Positions 25,389 to 35,467 are shown, counted from the first letter of the stretch. The stretch is 64,000 bases of DNA from Rhizobium sp. (GCA_028290545.1 JAQGJP010000026.1:1-64000), one strand, 5' to 3'. Notes: generated by a model not told the origin, from the sequence alone. Made by a program: numbers and translations.

Positions 25389-26384
25389 ATGAAAAAAATC
25401 CTTCTGACACTCATGGCGACCGCGTCCATGGCCGCATCCGCGTGGGCAGCCGATGTGAAGCCGGCGCTCATCTACGACCTTGGCGGCAAATTCGACAAGT
25501 CTTTCAATGAGGCAGCCTTCAACGGCGCCGAGAAATTCAAGGCCGACACAGGAATTGCCTATCGCGAATTCGAAATCGCCAATGATGCCCAACGCGAACA
25601 GGCGCTCCGCAAGTTCGCCGGCGACGGCAACAACCCGATCGTCGTGGCCGGCTTCTCCTGGGCTGCAGCACTGGAGAAGGTCGCTCCTGAATACAAGGAC
25701 ACCAAGTTTGCGATTATCGACATGGTCGTGACCGGCCAGCCGAACGTCAAATCCATCGTCTTCAAGGAACAGGAAGGCTCCTACCTCGCCGGCGTCATGG
25801 CCGCTATGGCCGCGAAGTCCAACAAGGTCGGCTTCGTCGGCGGCATGGACATCCCGCTGATTCACAAGTTTGCCTGTGGTTATGTCGGCGGCGTCAAGTC
25901 CGTCAACAAGGATGCCGAAGTGCTCCAAGCCTATACCGGCACGGACTACACGGCATGGAACGACCCGGTCAAGGGCGGCGAAATCACCAAGTCGCAGATC
26001 GCCCAAGGCGCGGATGTCGTCTATCATGCTGCTGGCGGAACCGGTGTCGGCGTGCTGCAGGCTGCAGCTGAAGCCGGCAAGCTCGGCATCGGCGTCGACT
26101 CCAACCAGAACATGCTGCAGCCGGGCAAGGTGCTGACCTCGATGCTGAAGCGCGTCGATGTTGCCGTCTACAACGCCTTCGATGACGTTAAGAACGACAA
26201 GTTCGCCGCCGACATCCAGAATCTCGGCCTCAAGGAAGACGGCGTCGGCGTTGCCATGGACGACAACAACAAGGCGCTTGTGACCCCGGAAATGACCGCC
26301 GCGGTTGACAAGGCCAAGGCCGACATCATCTCCGGCGCAGTTCAGGTTCACGACTACATGTCGGACGAAAAGTGCCCCTATTGA
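25389..26384 (+). CDS. BmpA-family nucleoside-binding lipoprotein-like periplasmic protein
   Basis: 331 aa. Clean signal peptide with cleavage after SAWA; the mature part begins ADVKPALIYDLGGKFDKSFN, the BmpA/Med signature. FKEQEGSYLAGVMA and AYTGTDYTAWNDP are also conserved. There is no lipobox Cys, so it is a free periplasmic protein. Homologues bind purine nucleosides; the ABC genes that follow and the salvage enzymes fit nucleoside import. The AT-rich 25200-25280 region upstream contains the likely promoter. Confidence 0.85.
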   Translation: MKKILLTLMATASMAASAWAADVKPALIYDLGGKFDKSFNEAAFNGAEKFKADTGIAYREFEIANDAQREQALRKFAGDGNNPIVVAGFSWAAALEKVAPEYKDTKFAIIDMVVTGQPNVKSIVFKEQEGSYLAGVMAAMAAKSNKVGFVGGMDIPLIHKFACGYVGGVKSVNKDAEVLQAYTGTDYTAWNDPVKGGEITKSQIAQGADVVYHAAGGTGVGVLQAAAEAGKLGIGVDSNQNMLQPGKVLTSMLKRVDVAVYNAFDDVKNDKFAADIQNLGLKEDGVGVAMDDNNKALVTPEMTAAVDKAKADIISGAVQVHDYMSDEKCPY

Positions 26385-26395
26385 TGAATGAGACG

Positions 26396-26418
26396 ACCCG
26401 CGCTTCATTGGCGCGGGT
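26396..26418. terminator. Hairpin between bmpA-like gene and slyX
   Basis: ACCCGCGC (26396-26403), 7-nt loop, GCGCGGGT (26411-26418). It lies between two convergent genes and could serve both; no long T-run. Confidence 0.55.
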
Positions 26419-26466
26419 CTCTGTCATGGGGAAAGACTGCGCGCAAGCGCGTGATGCGTCAGTCGT

Positions 26467-26688
26467 TCAGTAGTGAGGCGGCCTGGTGATGGCCGGCGCT
26501 TCGTGCGTGGTATCTTCCAGCGCCCGGAACTGCTCATTCAATCTGTCCAGCTTGACCTGCATACGATCAATGATTTTCCACTGTGCCGCGATCTGGCTCG
26601 ACAATTCATCGATTGTCAGGCTCTGATGGGCGACATTTTCCTCCAGGAGCGTCATGCGCTCCCGGAGCTGGTCGTTGTTGCTATTCAA
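26467..26688 (-). CDS. slyX: SlyX family protein
   Basis: 73 aa from a TTG at 26688 preceded by GAGAGGTG at good spacing. The product is almost wholly coiled coil (LRERMTLLEENVAHQSLTID, QWKIIDRMQVKLDRLNEQ) and ends in the family's Pro-Pro-His-Tyr tail. The function of SlyX is unknown. It is antisense in orientation and separates the binding-protein gene from its ATPase gene. Confidence 0.85.
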   Translation of the reverse strand: MNSNNDQLRERMTLLEENVAHQSLTIDELSSQIAAQWKIIDRMQVKLDRLNEQFRALEDTTHEAPAITRPPHY

Positions 26689-26808
26689 ACAGCACCTCTC
26701 TTCCCGTCTACCACGAAAAAGGTGCTGGACAAGCCGTCCCGAACCTTCAACACTGTGTAATCCTGCATGTCGCGCCATGAAGGCCGGCTGGTTTCGATAT
26801 GGGCTGTC

Positions 26809-28344
26809 ATGAGCGAACTTGCAATTGAACTCAAGGGCATCGACAAGAGTTTCGGCCCGGTGCATGCCAACAAGAACATTGACCTCAAGGTCCGAAAAGG
26901 CAGCATCCATGGCATTATCGGTGAAAACGGCGCCGGCAAGTCGACGCTGATGTCCATTCTCTACGGCTTCTACCAGGCCGACAAGGGCGAAATCGAGATC
27001 GGTGGGAAGAGAACCGATATCCGCGATCCGAGTGCGGCGATTGCCGCCGGGATCGGCATGGTCCACCAGCACTTCATGCTCGTCGAGAATTTCACCGTCC
27101 TTGAGAATGTCATGCTGGGCGCCGAAGACAGTGCGGTGCTCAACAAGGGCATCGCCAAGGCGCGCAAGGAACTCAAGCGCCTAGAGAACGAATATGAAAT
27201 GGAAGTCGATCCTGATGCCGTGATCGAGGAACTCCCGGTCGGCATCCAGCAACGCGTCGAGATTCTCAAGGCCCTGTTCCGCGGCGCCGAAATCCTGATC
27301 CTCGACGAGCCGACCGGCGTGTTGACGCCAGCCGAGGCCGACCATCTGTTTCGCATCCTGCGGCAGCTGAAGGACCAGGGCAAGACGGTGATCCTGATCA
27401 CCCACAAGCTGCGCGAAATCATGGCGATCACCGACGAGGTTTCGGTCATGCGGCGCGGCGAGATCGTTGCGACGCGGGAGACCGCGAAAACCTCCGTTGA
27501 GGAACTGGCCGAACTCATGGTCGGTCGACGGGTGCTGCTGCGCGTCGAAAAAGGCGAGGCGAAACCCGCTGGCGTCAAGCTTTCGGTACGCAACCTGACA
27601 GTCCGGGATTCACGCGGCGTTACCATGGTCGATAACGTCTCGTTCGATGTGCGCGCCGGCGAGATTGTCGGTATTGCGGGCGTGGCGGGCAACGGTCAGT
27701 CCGAGCTTTTGGAGGCCATCTCGGGCATGCGCCGGGCAGTCAGCGGTACGATCGATCTCAACGGCCAGACAACGGATGTGACGGGGCATCGTGATCCGGC
27801 CGGGCTTCGCAAGCTGGGTCTCGCGCATGTGCCGGAAGACCGTCATCACATGGGGCTGGTGTTGAAATTCGAGGAATCGGAAAATTCCATCCTTGGTTAT
27901 CACGACGATCCGAAATATGGCCGCGCCGGGCTTCTCGACGTCAACGCGATCCGGATCGACGCGCAGAAGAAGATGGAACAATATGACATAAGACCGCCGA
28001 ACCCGAGACTGAAGACCGCCAATTTCTCCGGCGGCAACCAGCAGAAGATCGTGCTGTCGCGGGAAATGGAGCGCAATCCCGACGTGCTGCTGATCGGCCA
28101 ACCGACCCGTGGCGTCGATGTCGGCGCGATCGAGTTCATCCACAAACGGATCATCGAGATGCGCGACGCCGGCAAGGCGATCCTTCTCGTATCGGTCGAG
28201 CTGGACGAAATCCGTTCGCTGGCCGACCGTGTTCTGGTGATGTTTGCCGGCCGTGTCGTTGGCGAGCGCACTCCCGAAACGCCGGAAGGCGAAATTGGTC
28301 TGCTGATGGCCGGTGTCGAAGAAAAACTGGAGGCAGCGGAATGA
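26809..28344 (+). CDS. Nucleoside ABC transporter ATPase (tandem NBD)
   Basis: 511 aa with two ABC domains. The first has GENGAGKST and LILDEPTGVLTP; the second has a degenerate P-loop GVAGNGQSE, signature FSGGNQQK and VLLIGQPTRGVDVGA. This is the arrangement of sugar- and BmpA/Nup-type importers. The start at 26809 begins MSELAIELKGIDKSFG; an ATG at 26767 is in frame but gives a non-conserved leader. It overlaps the first permease gene by ATGA. Confidence 0.85.
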   Translation: MSELAIELKGIDKSFGPVHANKNIDLKVRKGSIHGIIGENGAGKSTLMSILYGFYQADKGEIEIGGKRTDIRDPSAAIAAGIGMVHQHFMLVENFTVLENVMLGAEDSAVLNKGIAKARKELKRLENEYEMEVDPDAVIEELPVGIQQRVEILKALFRGAEILILDEPTGVLTPAEADHLFRILRQLKDQGKTVILITHKLREIMAITDEVSVMRRGEIVATRETAKTSVEELAELMVGRRVLLRVEKGEAKPAGVKLSVRNLTVRDSRGVTMVDNVSFDVRAGEIVGIAGVAGNGQSELLEAISGMRRAVSGTIDLNGQTTDVTGHRDPAGLRKLGLAHVPEDRHHMGLVLKFEESENSILGYHDDPKYGRAGLLDVNAIRIDAQKKMEQYDIRPPNPRLKTANFSGGNQQKIVLSREMERNPDVLLIGQPTRGVDVGAIEFIHKRIIEMRDAGKAILLVSVELDEIRSLADRVLVMFAGRVVGERTPETPEGEIGLLMAGVEEKLEAAE

Positions 28345-29474
28345 GCGCGCCCTTTGCAAAATTGCCGAACTGGGCGGAATATGGGCTGATCCCGCTGATC
28401 AACCTGATCGTGGCCTTCCTGATTTCCGGGCTGGTCGTGGTTTTCGCCGGCGAAAATCCCATCAGGGCCGCCGCCCTGATGGTGACGGGCGCATTCGGAT
28501 CGGGCGAGGGTATCGGCTACACGCTGTTCTACGCTACCAACTTTATCTTCGCGGGACTCGCGGTGGCGGTGGCCTTTCATTCCGGGCTGTTCAACATCGG
28601 TGTCGAGGGACAGGCCTATATCGGCGGCATCGGCGTTGCCGCGGCCTGTCTGATGTTCGACAACACGCTGCCCTGGTATGTGGTATTCCCGCTGGCGGTC
28701 GCCGGGAGTGCCGCCATGGGCGCGCTCTGGGCGCTGGTGCCAGCCTGGCTGCAGGCCTATCGCGGCAGCCATATCGTCATCACCACGATCATGTTCAACT
28801 ATATCGCCAATTCGCTGATGCTGTGGATGCTGATCCATGTCTACAAGCCCATGGGTTCAATGGCGGCGCAGTCGCGGACGTTCGGTCCCGGCGGACAATT
28901 GCCGAAGCTCGACTGGCTGCTGGCGATGTTCGGGCTCGACAATCGCAATTCACCGTTCAATCTTTCGTTCCTGCTGGCGCTTCTGGCAGCCTTCCTCGTC
29001 TGGGTGCTGATCTGGCGCACGCGGCTGGGCTATGAGTTGAGAACCATGGGGCATTCGCCTGGGGCAGCCCGCTATGCCGGCATTTTCGAGAAGCGGATCA
29101 TCATCGTCACCATGCTGATTTCGGGCGCACTTGCCGGCATGCTGGCAATCAACTCGATCATGGGCGACCAGTTCCGCATCCAGCAGGAATTCGTGGCCGG
29201 AGCCGGCTTCGTCGGCATCGCGGTCGCCCTGATGGGTCGTTCGCATCCGGTGGGTATCGTGCTCGCCTCGATCCTGTTCGGCATGCTCTACCAGGGCGGC
29301 GCCGAAATCGCCTTCGACATGCCCAATATTTCGCGCGACATGATCGTGGTCATCCAGGGCCTCGTCATCCTTTTTGCCGGCGCGCTCGAAAACATGTTCC
29401 GGCCTTCGATCGTGGCGATTTTCGCACGGATGCGAAATGCCGGCGCGACGTCAACCAGTGCTGCGGGAGCCTGA
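28341..29474 (+). CDS. Nucleoside ABC transporter permease 1
   Basis: 377 aa, about 10 membrane segments. Family motifs: LAVAVAFHSGLFNIGVEGQ near the first third and the coupling region LRTMGHSPGAARYAGI. The latter, with the EAA-like loop, is typical of BPD_transp_2 permeases of BmpA systems. Coupled to the ATPase gene by a 4-bp overlap and 3 bp before permease 2. Confidence 0.85.
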   Translation: MSAPFAKLPNWAEYGLIPLINLIVAFLISGLVVVFAGENPIRAAALMVTGAFGSGEGIGYTLFYATNFIFAGLAVAVAFHSGLFNIGVEGQAYIGGIGVAAACLMFDNTLPWYVVFPLAVAGSAAMGALWALVPAWLQAYRGSHIVITTIMFNYIANSLMLWMLIHVYKPMGSMAAQSRTFGPGGQLPKLDWLLAMFGLDNRNSPFNLSFLLALLAAFLVWVLIWRTRLGYELRTMGHSPGAARYAGIFEKRIIIVTMLISGALAGMLAINSIMGDQFRIQQEFVAGAGFVGIAVALMGRSHPVGIVLASILFGMLYQGGAEIAFDMPNISRDMIVVIQGLVILFAGALENMFRPSIVAIFARMRNAGATSTSAAGA

Positions 29475-29477
29475 GCC

Positions 29478-30449
29478 ATGGACAATATCGATCTCTATGT
29501 CTCGATCATCCAGGGCACGATCCGCACCTCGGTGCCGCTGATCCTGACCGCTCTTGCCGGGCTCTATGCCGAGCGTTCCGGTGTCGTCGACATCGGTCTT
29601 GAAGGCAAACTGCTGGCGGCGGCTTTCGCCGGCGCCTCGGCTGCCGCCGTCACCGGTTCTGCCATCATGGGCATCGTCGCGGCAATTGCCTGCGCGATGA
29701 TGTTCTCGGCCGTGCACGGCTATGCCTCGATCTCCCAGCGCGGCAATCAGGTTGTGTCGGGCACGGCGATCAATTTCGTTGCCATGGGCGCGACGGTCAT
29801 CATCGGCAATGCCTGGTTCAACATGGCTGGCCGCACGCCGTCGCTCGGACCGGGCGCCAAGCTCGAAACCATCACGCTGCCCTTCGCCGACGCGCTGATG
29901 TCGGTGCCGGTGATCGGAGTCCTTTATTCCAGGATCCTTTCGGGGCATTTCCTGCTGACCTATTTCGCCTATGCGATGATCCCCGCCACCTGGTGGATTC
30001 TCTATCGCACGCGCTTTGGCCTCAGGCTTCGCGCGGTGGGTGAAAACCCCGGTGCGGTGGATACAGCGGGCATCTCCGTCGTCAGGCTTCGCTACATGGC
30101 AGTGCTGCTCGGCGGTGTGTTCGTGGGGCTCGCAGGCGCGTTCATGTCGATGGCGGTCAGCGCCGGCTTCACCAAGGGCATGTCGGCCGGCAAGGGCTTC
30201 ATCGCGCTTGCGGCGCTGGTGTTCGCCAACTGGAAACCGAAGAACATCCTGTTCACCTGCCTGCTGTTCGGCTTCCTCGATTCGCTGTCCATCGCCTACC
30301 AGGGCAAGGCCATCCCCTTTATCGGCGAAATCCCGGTGCAGCTCTGGACGGCGTTGCCCTATATCCTGACCGTCGTGTTGCTAGCGGGTTTCATTGGCAA
30401 GGCCATCCCACCCAGGGCGGCCGGCACACCCTATGTGAAGGAACGTTGA
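29478..30449 (+). CDS. Nucleoside ABC transporter permease 2
   Basis: 323 aa, about 9 membrane segments. YAERSGVVDIGLEGKLL and LRAVGENPGAVDTAGI are the same two family motifs as in permease 1, so the two form a heterodimeric channel. It directly precedes cdd, linking uptake to deamination. Confidence 0.85.
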   Translation: MDNIDLYVSIIQGTIRTSVPLILTALAGLYAERSGVVDIGLEGKLLAAAFAGASAAAVTGSAIMGIVAAIACAMMFSAVHGYASISQRGNQVVSGTAINFVAMGATVIIGNAWFNMAGRTPSLGPGAKLETITLPFADALMSVPVIGVLYSRILSGHFLLTYFAYAMIPATWWILYRTRFGLRLRAVGENPGAVDTAGISVVRLRYMAVLLGGVFVGLAGAFMSMAVSAGFTKGMSAGKGFIALAALVFANWKPKNILFTCLLFGFLDSLSIAYQGKAIPFIGEIPVQLWTALPYILTVVLLAGFIGKAIPPRAAGTPYVKER

Positions 30450-30451
30450 GA

Positions 30452-30853
30452 ATGTCGACCGAACAACTGTTCGAAGCCGCCCGTGAAGCGATGGCGCTGT
30501 GTTATGCACCCTATTCGAAATTTCCGGTCGGGGCGGCGATCCGCGCCGATGACGGCAGGATCTATAAGGGCGCCAATATCGAGAACCTCGCCTTCCCTCA
30601 AGGGTGGTGCGCCGAATGCACCGCGATTGGCGCGATGGTCATGGGCGGCGGCAAGAAGATCGTCGAGATCGCGGTGATCGCCGAGAAAATGGCCCTCTGC
30701 CCGCCCTGCGGCGGCTGCCGCCAGAAGATCGCCGAATTCGCCGACCGCAACACGAAGATCTATCTTTGCGACGAGGCTGGAATCGGCAAGACCATGACGA
30801 TGGACGAACTTCTGCCCTTCAGCTTCGCGACCGACACGATCGACAAGGGCTGA
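30452..30853 (+). CDS. cdd: Cytidine deaminase
   Basis: 133 aa. Zinc-binding and catalytic motifs CAE (WCAECTAIG) and PCGGCRQ are intact; YSKFPVGAAI and GANIENLAFPQGWCAE are typical of the short tetrameric type. Deaminates cytidine and deoxycytidine to uridine and deoxyuridine. Start at ATG 30452 with AAGGA upstream, 2 bp after the permease stop. deoA follows after 3 bp. Confidence 0.95.
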   Translation: MSTEQLFEAAREAMALCYAPYSKFPVGAAIRADDGRIYKGANIENLAFPQGWCAECTAIGAMVMGGGKKIVEIAVIAEKMALCPPCGGCRQKIAEFADRNTKIYLCDEAGIGKTMTMDELLPFSFATDTIDKG

Positions 30854-30856
30854 TCG

Positions 30857-32167
30857 ATGCTGCCGCAGGAAGTCATCTACGCCAAGCGCAACAGGGAAAT
30901 CCTGCCGCCGGCGGAAATCTATCAATTCATCAAGGCGCTGGCGGAAAACCGCATCTCCGAAGGCCAGGTCGCGGCATTCGCCATGGCCGTGTGGTTCAAT
31001 GGCATGAGCCGTGACGAGACCGTGGCGCTGACGCTGGCCATGCGAGATTCGGGCGATGTGCTCTCCTGGCCTGATATCGGCAAGCCGGTCGGCGACAAGC
31101 ATTCGACCGGTGGCGTCGGCGACAATGTCTCGCTGATGCTGGCGCCGATCGTCGCCGCCTGCGGCGTGGCCGTGCCGATGATCTCCGGGCGCGGTCTCGG
31201 GCATACCGGCGGCACGCTCGACAAGCTCGAATCCATACCGGGCTACGACCCCTTCCCCTCGGCGGAAAAATTCCGCGATGTGGTCACTGCCGTCGGCTGT
31301 GCGATCGTCGGCCAGACCGGCCGGATCGCGCCCGCCGACAAGCGGCTCTATGCAATCCGCGACGTCACGGCGACGGTCGATTCCGTGCCGCTGATCACCG
31401 GTTCGATCCTGTCCAAGAAGCTTGCCGCCGGGCTGCAAACGCTGATCATGGATGTGAAGACCGGCAATGGTGCTTTCATGCAAAGCATGCAGGACGCCGA
31501 GATCCTGGCTCGTTCGATCGTCGATGTCGCCAACGGAGCGGGTGTGAAGACCTCTGCGCTGATCACCGACATGAACGAGCCGCTCGCCGACTGCGCCGGC
31601 AATGCCGTCGAGATCGCCCATGCGATGGAATTCCTGCAAGGCGGCAAGGCCGGCACACGCGTGCACGAGATCGTCATGGCTTTTGCCGCCCATATGCTGG
31701 TCAATGCCGGAGTGGAGACGGATCTTTCGGCTGCGGAGGCGCGCACAACGCAAGCGTTGTCGAGCGGCAAGGCGCTTGAGGTGTTCGCCCGGATGGTGCA
31801 GGCGATGGGCGGACCATCGGACTTCGCGGAGAACTGGAAGAACCACCTGCCACCGGCGCCGGTGATCAGGTCGATCGCCGCGCCGAAAGCCGGATATATT
31901 GCAGCGTTCAGGACACGCGAGATCGGGCTGGCGGTGATTGGTCTGGGTGGGGGACGCCTGCGCCCGGAAGATGGCGTCGACCACCGGACCGGTTTCAGTG
32001 GCATCTTGCCCAGGGGCAGTGCTGTCGGCACCGGCGAGCCGATCGCGTTCGTGCATGCGGCCGATGACAATGCCGCTGAAAAAGCGGCTGCGAACTATCT
32101 GGACTGTGTCGAGATTTCCGACGTACCGGTCGAGCGCGCCGCGGTGATCCTAAAGCTCGTCAGTTGA
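30857..32167 (+). CDS. deoA: Thymidine phosphorylase
   Basis: 436 aa, full length. The phosphate and pyrimidine site motif KHSTGGVGDNVSL is intact, with SGRGLGHTGGTLDKLESIPG following. Converts thymidine or deoxyuridine plus phosphate to base and deoxyribose-1-phosphate, feeding deoB and deoC in this window. Its last 8 bp overlap, tail to tail, the 3' end of the protease gene on the other strand. Confidence 0.95.
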   Translation: MLPQEVIYAKRNREILPPAEIYQFIKALAENRISEGQVAAFAMAVWFNGMSRDETVALTLAMRDSGDVLSWPDIGKPVGDKHSTGGVGDNVSLMLAPIVAACGVAVPMISGRGLGHTGGTLDKLESIPGYDPFPSAEKFRDVVTAVGCAIVGQTGRIAPADKRLYAIRDVTATVDSVPLITGSILSKKLAAGLQTLIMDVKTGNGAFMQSMQDAEILARSIVDVANGAGVKTSALITDMNEPLADCAGNAVEIAHAMEFLQGGKAGTRVHEIVMAFAAHMLVNAGVETDLSAAEARTTQALSSGKALEVFARMVQAMGGPSDFAENWKNHLPPAPVIRSIAAPKAGYIAAFRTREIGLAVIGLGGGRLRPEDGVDHRTGFSGILPRGSAVGTGEPIAFVHAADDNAAEKAAANYLDCVEISDVPVERAAVILKLVS

Positions 32168-32669
32168 CGAGGCGCATTTCATCGTTCTCGGCGGAGTAGG
32201 ACGAAAGCTTCTTCATGAAGCTCATGCCGATCAGCGGGAATTGCAACTGCTTGCCGCGGACAACGAGCGCATCGACGTTGCGGACCTGCACCGTGCCGAT
32301 CTCGACGGATTTCAGGATCACGCGCGCGGCCTTCACCTTGCCGTTCGCTGTCATCACCTCATAGCGGAAACGCAGGTCGTTGCCGCCATAGCCGAGGCTG
32401 CGCGCATCGGCCTCATTCATTGTCACGAAGGTGGCGCCTGTATCGACCATGGCCTGCAACGACTTGCCGTTCATCCGGAACTTGCCTTCGAAATGGCCGG
32501 CGTCGTTGGATTTGAGGACATATATCCTGCCATCCTGATAGGAAACGTTCATGACCGAAGGTCTGTCGGCGTCCTCGGACTTCAGGATCCCGGTCTTTGA
32601 GACCATGGTCGGCACGTTGATTGCCACGACGATTACCGACGACCAGATGAGAAGTGCGCGTCCGATCAT
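32160..32669 (-). CDS. Retropepsin-like clan AA aspartic protease, membrane-anchored
   Basis: 169 aa. One N-terminal membrane segment (LLIWSSVIVVAINVP), then a single pepsin half with the catalytic motif AMVDTGATFVTM and the later hydrophobic FPLIGMSFM. This is the TIGR02281 type common in alphaproteobacteria; it must dimerise to form a full active site. The physiological target is not known. Confidence 0.8.
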   Translation of the reverse strand: MIGRALLIWSSVIVVAINVPTMVSKTGILKSEDADRPSVMNVSYQDGRIYVLKSNDAGHFEGKFRMNGKSLQAMVDTGATFVTMNEADARSLGYGGNDLRFRYEVMTANGKVKAARVILKSVEIGTVQVRNVDALVVRGKQLQFPLIGMSFMKKLSSYSAENDEMRLVN

Positions 32670-32724
32670 GACCTAGGGCCTCCTGTTCACCGGAGAAGGA
32701 TAGGACGAATTCCTGATCGAAATG

Positions 32725-32754
32725 TAAAAAAGAAGGACGCAGAATGCGTCCTTC
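32725..32754 (-). terminator. Rho-independent terminator of upp
   Basis: Read on the minus strand: GAAGGACGC, 5-nt loop, GCGTCCTTC (32754 to 32732), followed by TTTTTT (32731-32726). Confidence 0.85.
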
Positions 32755-32786
32755 CCCGTCAGTTTGTATAATAAGTTAATAACATA

Positions 32787-33416
32787 TTACTTCGTTCCGT
32801 ACATCCGGTCGCCCGCATCACCAAGTCCAGGCACAATGTAGCCCTTTTCATTGAGGTGACTGTCGATCGAGGCAGTATAGATGCGGACATCCGGGTGAAA
32901 GGCATGGAAATTCTTGATTCCCTCTGGTGCGGCCAGCAGGCAGAGAAAGCGGATATTCTTTGCGCCACGCTCTTTTAACTTGTCTATCGCGGCAATAGAT
33001 GAATTTCCGGTTGCAAGCATGGGATCGACGACGATCACCAGCCGCTCGTCTATATCCTCCGGCGCCTTGAAATAATACTCGACCGGCCGCAACGTTTCAT
33101 GGTCGCGATAGACGCCGATGTGCGAGACGCGTGCGGAAGGCACGAGATCCAGCATGCCCTCAAGCAGACCGTTTCCTGCGCGCAGGATCGAGGCGAAGAC
33201 CAGTTTCTTGCCTTCGAGGATTGGCGACTTCATAGCCATTATCGGCGTCTCGATGTCTTCATAGGTGAGTTCGAGATCGCGCGTCACCTCATAACAGAGC
33301 AGTGTCGAAATCTCGCGCAGCAGCCGGCGGAAGCCCGCAGTCGAGGTTTCCTTCTTGCGCATGATCGTCAGCTTGTGCTGCACCAGCGGGTGATTGATGA
33401 CGGTGACGCCTTCCAT
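32787..33416 (-). CDS. upp: Uracil phosphoribosyltransferase
   Basis: 209 aa. The PRPP-binding loop [17 protein letters not shown] and the C-terminal uracil-binding region ([18 protein letters not shown]) are intact. Makes UMP from uracil and PRPP. The start at 33416 follows AGGAAGG by 8 nt; the frame extends to 33488 without conserved sequence. It is downstream of deoB (131-bp gap) and ends at a terminator. Confidence 0.95.
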   Translation of the reverse strand: MEGVTVINHPLVQHKLTIMRKKETSTAGFRRLLREISTLLCYEVTRDLELTYEDIETPIMAMKSPILEGKKLVFASILRAGNGLLEGMLDLVPSARVSHIGVYRDHETLRPVEYYFKAPEDIDERLVIVVDPMLATGNSSIAAIDKLKERGAKNIRFLCLLAAPEGIKNFHAFHPDVRIYTASIDSHLNEKGYIVPGLGDAGDRMYGTK

Positions 33417-33547
33417 CGGAAAACCTTCCTGAATACTGATCCAATCGCCGAGTTTTTCCACGATGGACGGTTCGCCGCAAGCGCCCATTTCAGTTTCAGC
33501 GGATCATCCCCATCAAAGCCGGATAATCACAGGGCCTGAATCCGCGG

Positions 33548-34768
33548 TCAGAGGAAGCTGCGACCATGTTTTCCCGGTGTGATCGCCAGATGCGCGGCAA
33601 CCGTTTCGCCGATATCCGCGAAGCTTCCGAGTATTCCGCGATCCCCCGGCGCGATTGCCGGACCGAAGGCCAGCGCCGGCACGCGTTCACGCGTGTGGTC
33701 GGTGCCGCGCCACGTCGGATCGCAGCCATGGTCTGCGGTCAGGATCACCATATCATCGAGCCGCATCTTGCGGGCGATTTCCGGCAGCCGCCGGTCAAAG
33801 GCCTCGAGGGCGGCCGCGTAGCCGGGCACATCGCGGCGATGGCCGTAAAGCATGTCGAAATCGACGAAATTGGTAAACACCAGATCGCCGTCCCCCGCTT
33901 GCTCCATGGCGCCAAGCGTCGCATCGAACAGCGCCATATTGCCGTTGGCCTTGGTCAGGGTCGAAATCCCCTGATGGGCGAAGATGTCGCCGATCTTGCC
34001 GACCGCGTGGACGCTATGGTCTTCCGCCACCAGCCGGTCGAGCAATGTCGGTTCGGGAGGCGGCACCGAGAAATCGCGGCGATTGCCGGTACGCTCGAAA
34101 TTGTCGCGGGACGTACCGACGAACGGCCGGGCGATGACGCGGCCGATGTTGAGTGGATCGAGGATGGTGCGGACGTCCTGGCACATGGCGATCAGCCGGT
34201 CGAGGCCGAATGTCCGTTCATGCGCCGCGATCTGGAAAACCGAGTCCGAGGACGTGTAGCAGATCGGCTTGCCGGTCTTCATATGCTCCTCGCCCAGTTT
34301 GGCGATCACCTCCGTGCCGGACGCATGGCAGTTGCCGAGGATGCCGGGCAGTTCGCAGACCTGGCAGATTTGCGCGACCAGTTCCGGTGAAAAGGCCTCG
34401 TCTCCTGCGGGGAAATAGCCCCAGTCGAACATCACCGGCGTGCCGGCGATTTCCCAATGTCCCGATGGTGTATCCTTGCCGCGCGATATCTCGGTGACTG
34501 CAGCATAGGCGCCGATGACCTTGCCGGGGATCTCCATGCCGTCCGGAACCGACCCCGATGCAAGCCTGTGCGCATGGATCAGGCCGAGGCTTGAGAGATT
34601 GGGGACCTGCAAGCGGCCTGCGCGCAGGCCGTTCCGGTCACCGGCTCCAGCAGCGCAGAACTCGGCGATATGCCCAAGCGTATTGGCGCCGAGATCGCCG
34701 TAATGCCCGGCGTCCGGCGCACCGCCGATACCGAAGGAGTCGAGCACGAAAAGAAAGGCGCGCGCCAT
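33548..34768 (-). CDS. deoB: Phosphopentomutase
   Basis: 406 aa, alkaline-phosphatase-fold metalloenzyme. N-terminal [15 protein letters not shown] supplies metal-binding Asp; [14 protein letters not shown] and [20 protein letters not shown] supply the remaining metal ligands. Interconverts (deoxy)ribose-1- and -5-phosphates, linking deoA with deoC. Likely co-transcribed with upp. Confidence 0.95.
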   Translation of the reverse strand: MARAFLFVLDSFGIGGAPDAGHYGDLGANTLGHIAEFCAAGAGDRNGLRAGRLQVPNLSSLGLIHAHRLASGSVPDGMEIPGKVIGAYAAVTEISRGKDTPSGHWEIAGTPVMFDWGYFPAGDEAFSPELVAQICQVCELPGILGNCHASGTEVIAKLGEEHMKTGKPICYTSSDSVFQIAAHERTFGLDRLIAMCQDVRTILDPLNIGRVIARPFVGTSRDNFERTGNRRDFSVPPPEPTLLDRLVAEDHSVHAVGKIGDIFAHQGISTLTKANGNMALFDATLGAMEQAGDGDLVFTNFVDFDMLYGHRRDVPGYAAALEAFDRRLPEIARKMRLDDMVILTADHGCDPTWRGTDHTRERVPALAFGPAIAPGDRGILGSFADIGETVAAHLAITPGKHGRSFL

Positions 34769-34848
34769 GAATGGGCCTCAAGCTGAACAAGCGATGGCAC
34801 CAGCCATCAACGCATCAAGTAAGCCCCGCGCGATCTATTTGCAATCGG

Positions 34849-35439
34849 TCAGGAGCAGTCGATGCAGGGGATATCTTCGCTGAGCCGCTGACGATAGTAG
34901 AAGTCGCGGGAAAGCGTGATGGATCGCGCGTCACGGGCGACACCCGCGCCGGAACTGAGGAACAGCAGCAGGGTATGCGGGACTGAGATCTCCGAATGGA
35001 CCAGGAAGCTGGATGGGGTTTTCAGGTCGTCCGGGACGGTCACCGCGCTGCCCTTGACATAGGGGGCATTGCCGGCTTGGTTCCAGGACCACAGCACTTT
35101 CGCATTGCCGGCGCTGTCGATGGTGATGCCGCTGATCTTGAGCTTGAGGCCGGTTGCCGTGTGCGGGGCGATGGTGGCTTCAACCGTGTCTATCATCTCG
35201 TTCAGGAATGTCTTGTCGACCGTTGATTGTCGTGCCACGATGTCGGCAACCGTGCCGGCAGCCTTGAGCACCTTGCCTGCGGAGTTGTACCCTTCGGTGA
35301 TTTCGAATGAGCTGACATAGATCGCGATAAGGATCGGGGCAAGAAAGGCGAATTCCACCGCACTGGCGCCGGAGCGGTCCGGCAGCAGCCGCGCGAGCCG
35401 ATCCTTCATTCGTATGAGACTGGCTCTCAAAACGCGCAT
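34849..35439 (-). CDS. TadE/TadG-like minor pilin (copy 1)
   Basis: 196 aa. After a basic leader comes the TadE motif DRSGASAVEFAFLAPILIAI: a short charged stretch, Glu at position +5 of the mature protein, then a membrane helix. The rest is an extracytoplasmic domain ending in a CIDC pair. The ATG at 35439 has GAGGAG upstream; the frame is open to 35481, overlapping the previous gene. Probably co-transcribed with copy 2 as part of the Flp pilus locus. Confidence 0.75.
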   Translation of the reverse strand: MRVLRASLIRMKDRLARLLPDRSGASAVEFAFLAPILIAIYVSSFEITEGYNSAGKVLKAAGTVADIVARQSTVDKTFLNEMIDTVEATIAPHTATGLKLKISGITIDSAGNAKVLWSWNQAGNAPYVKGSAVTVPDDLKTPSSFLVHSEISVPHTLLLFLSSGAGVARDARSITLSRDFYYRQRLSEDIPCIDCS

Positions 35440-35467
35440 CGCCGCTTCACTCCTCAAGTTCAGGACC

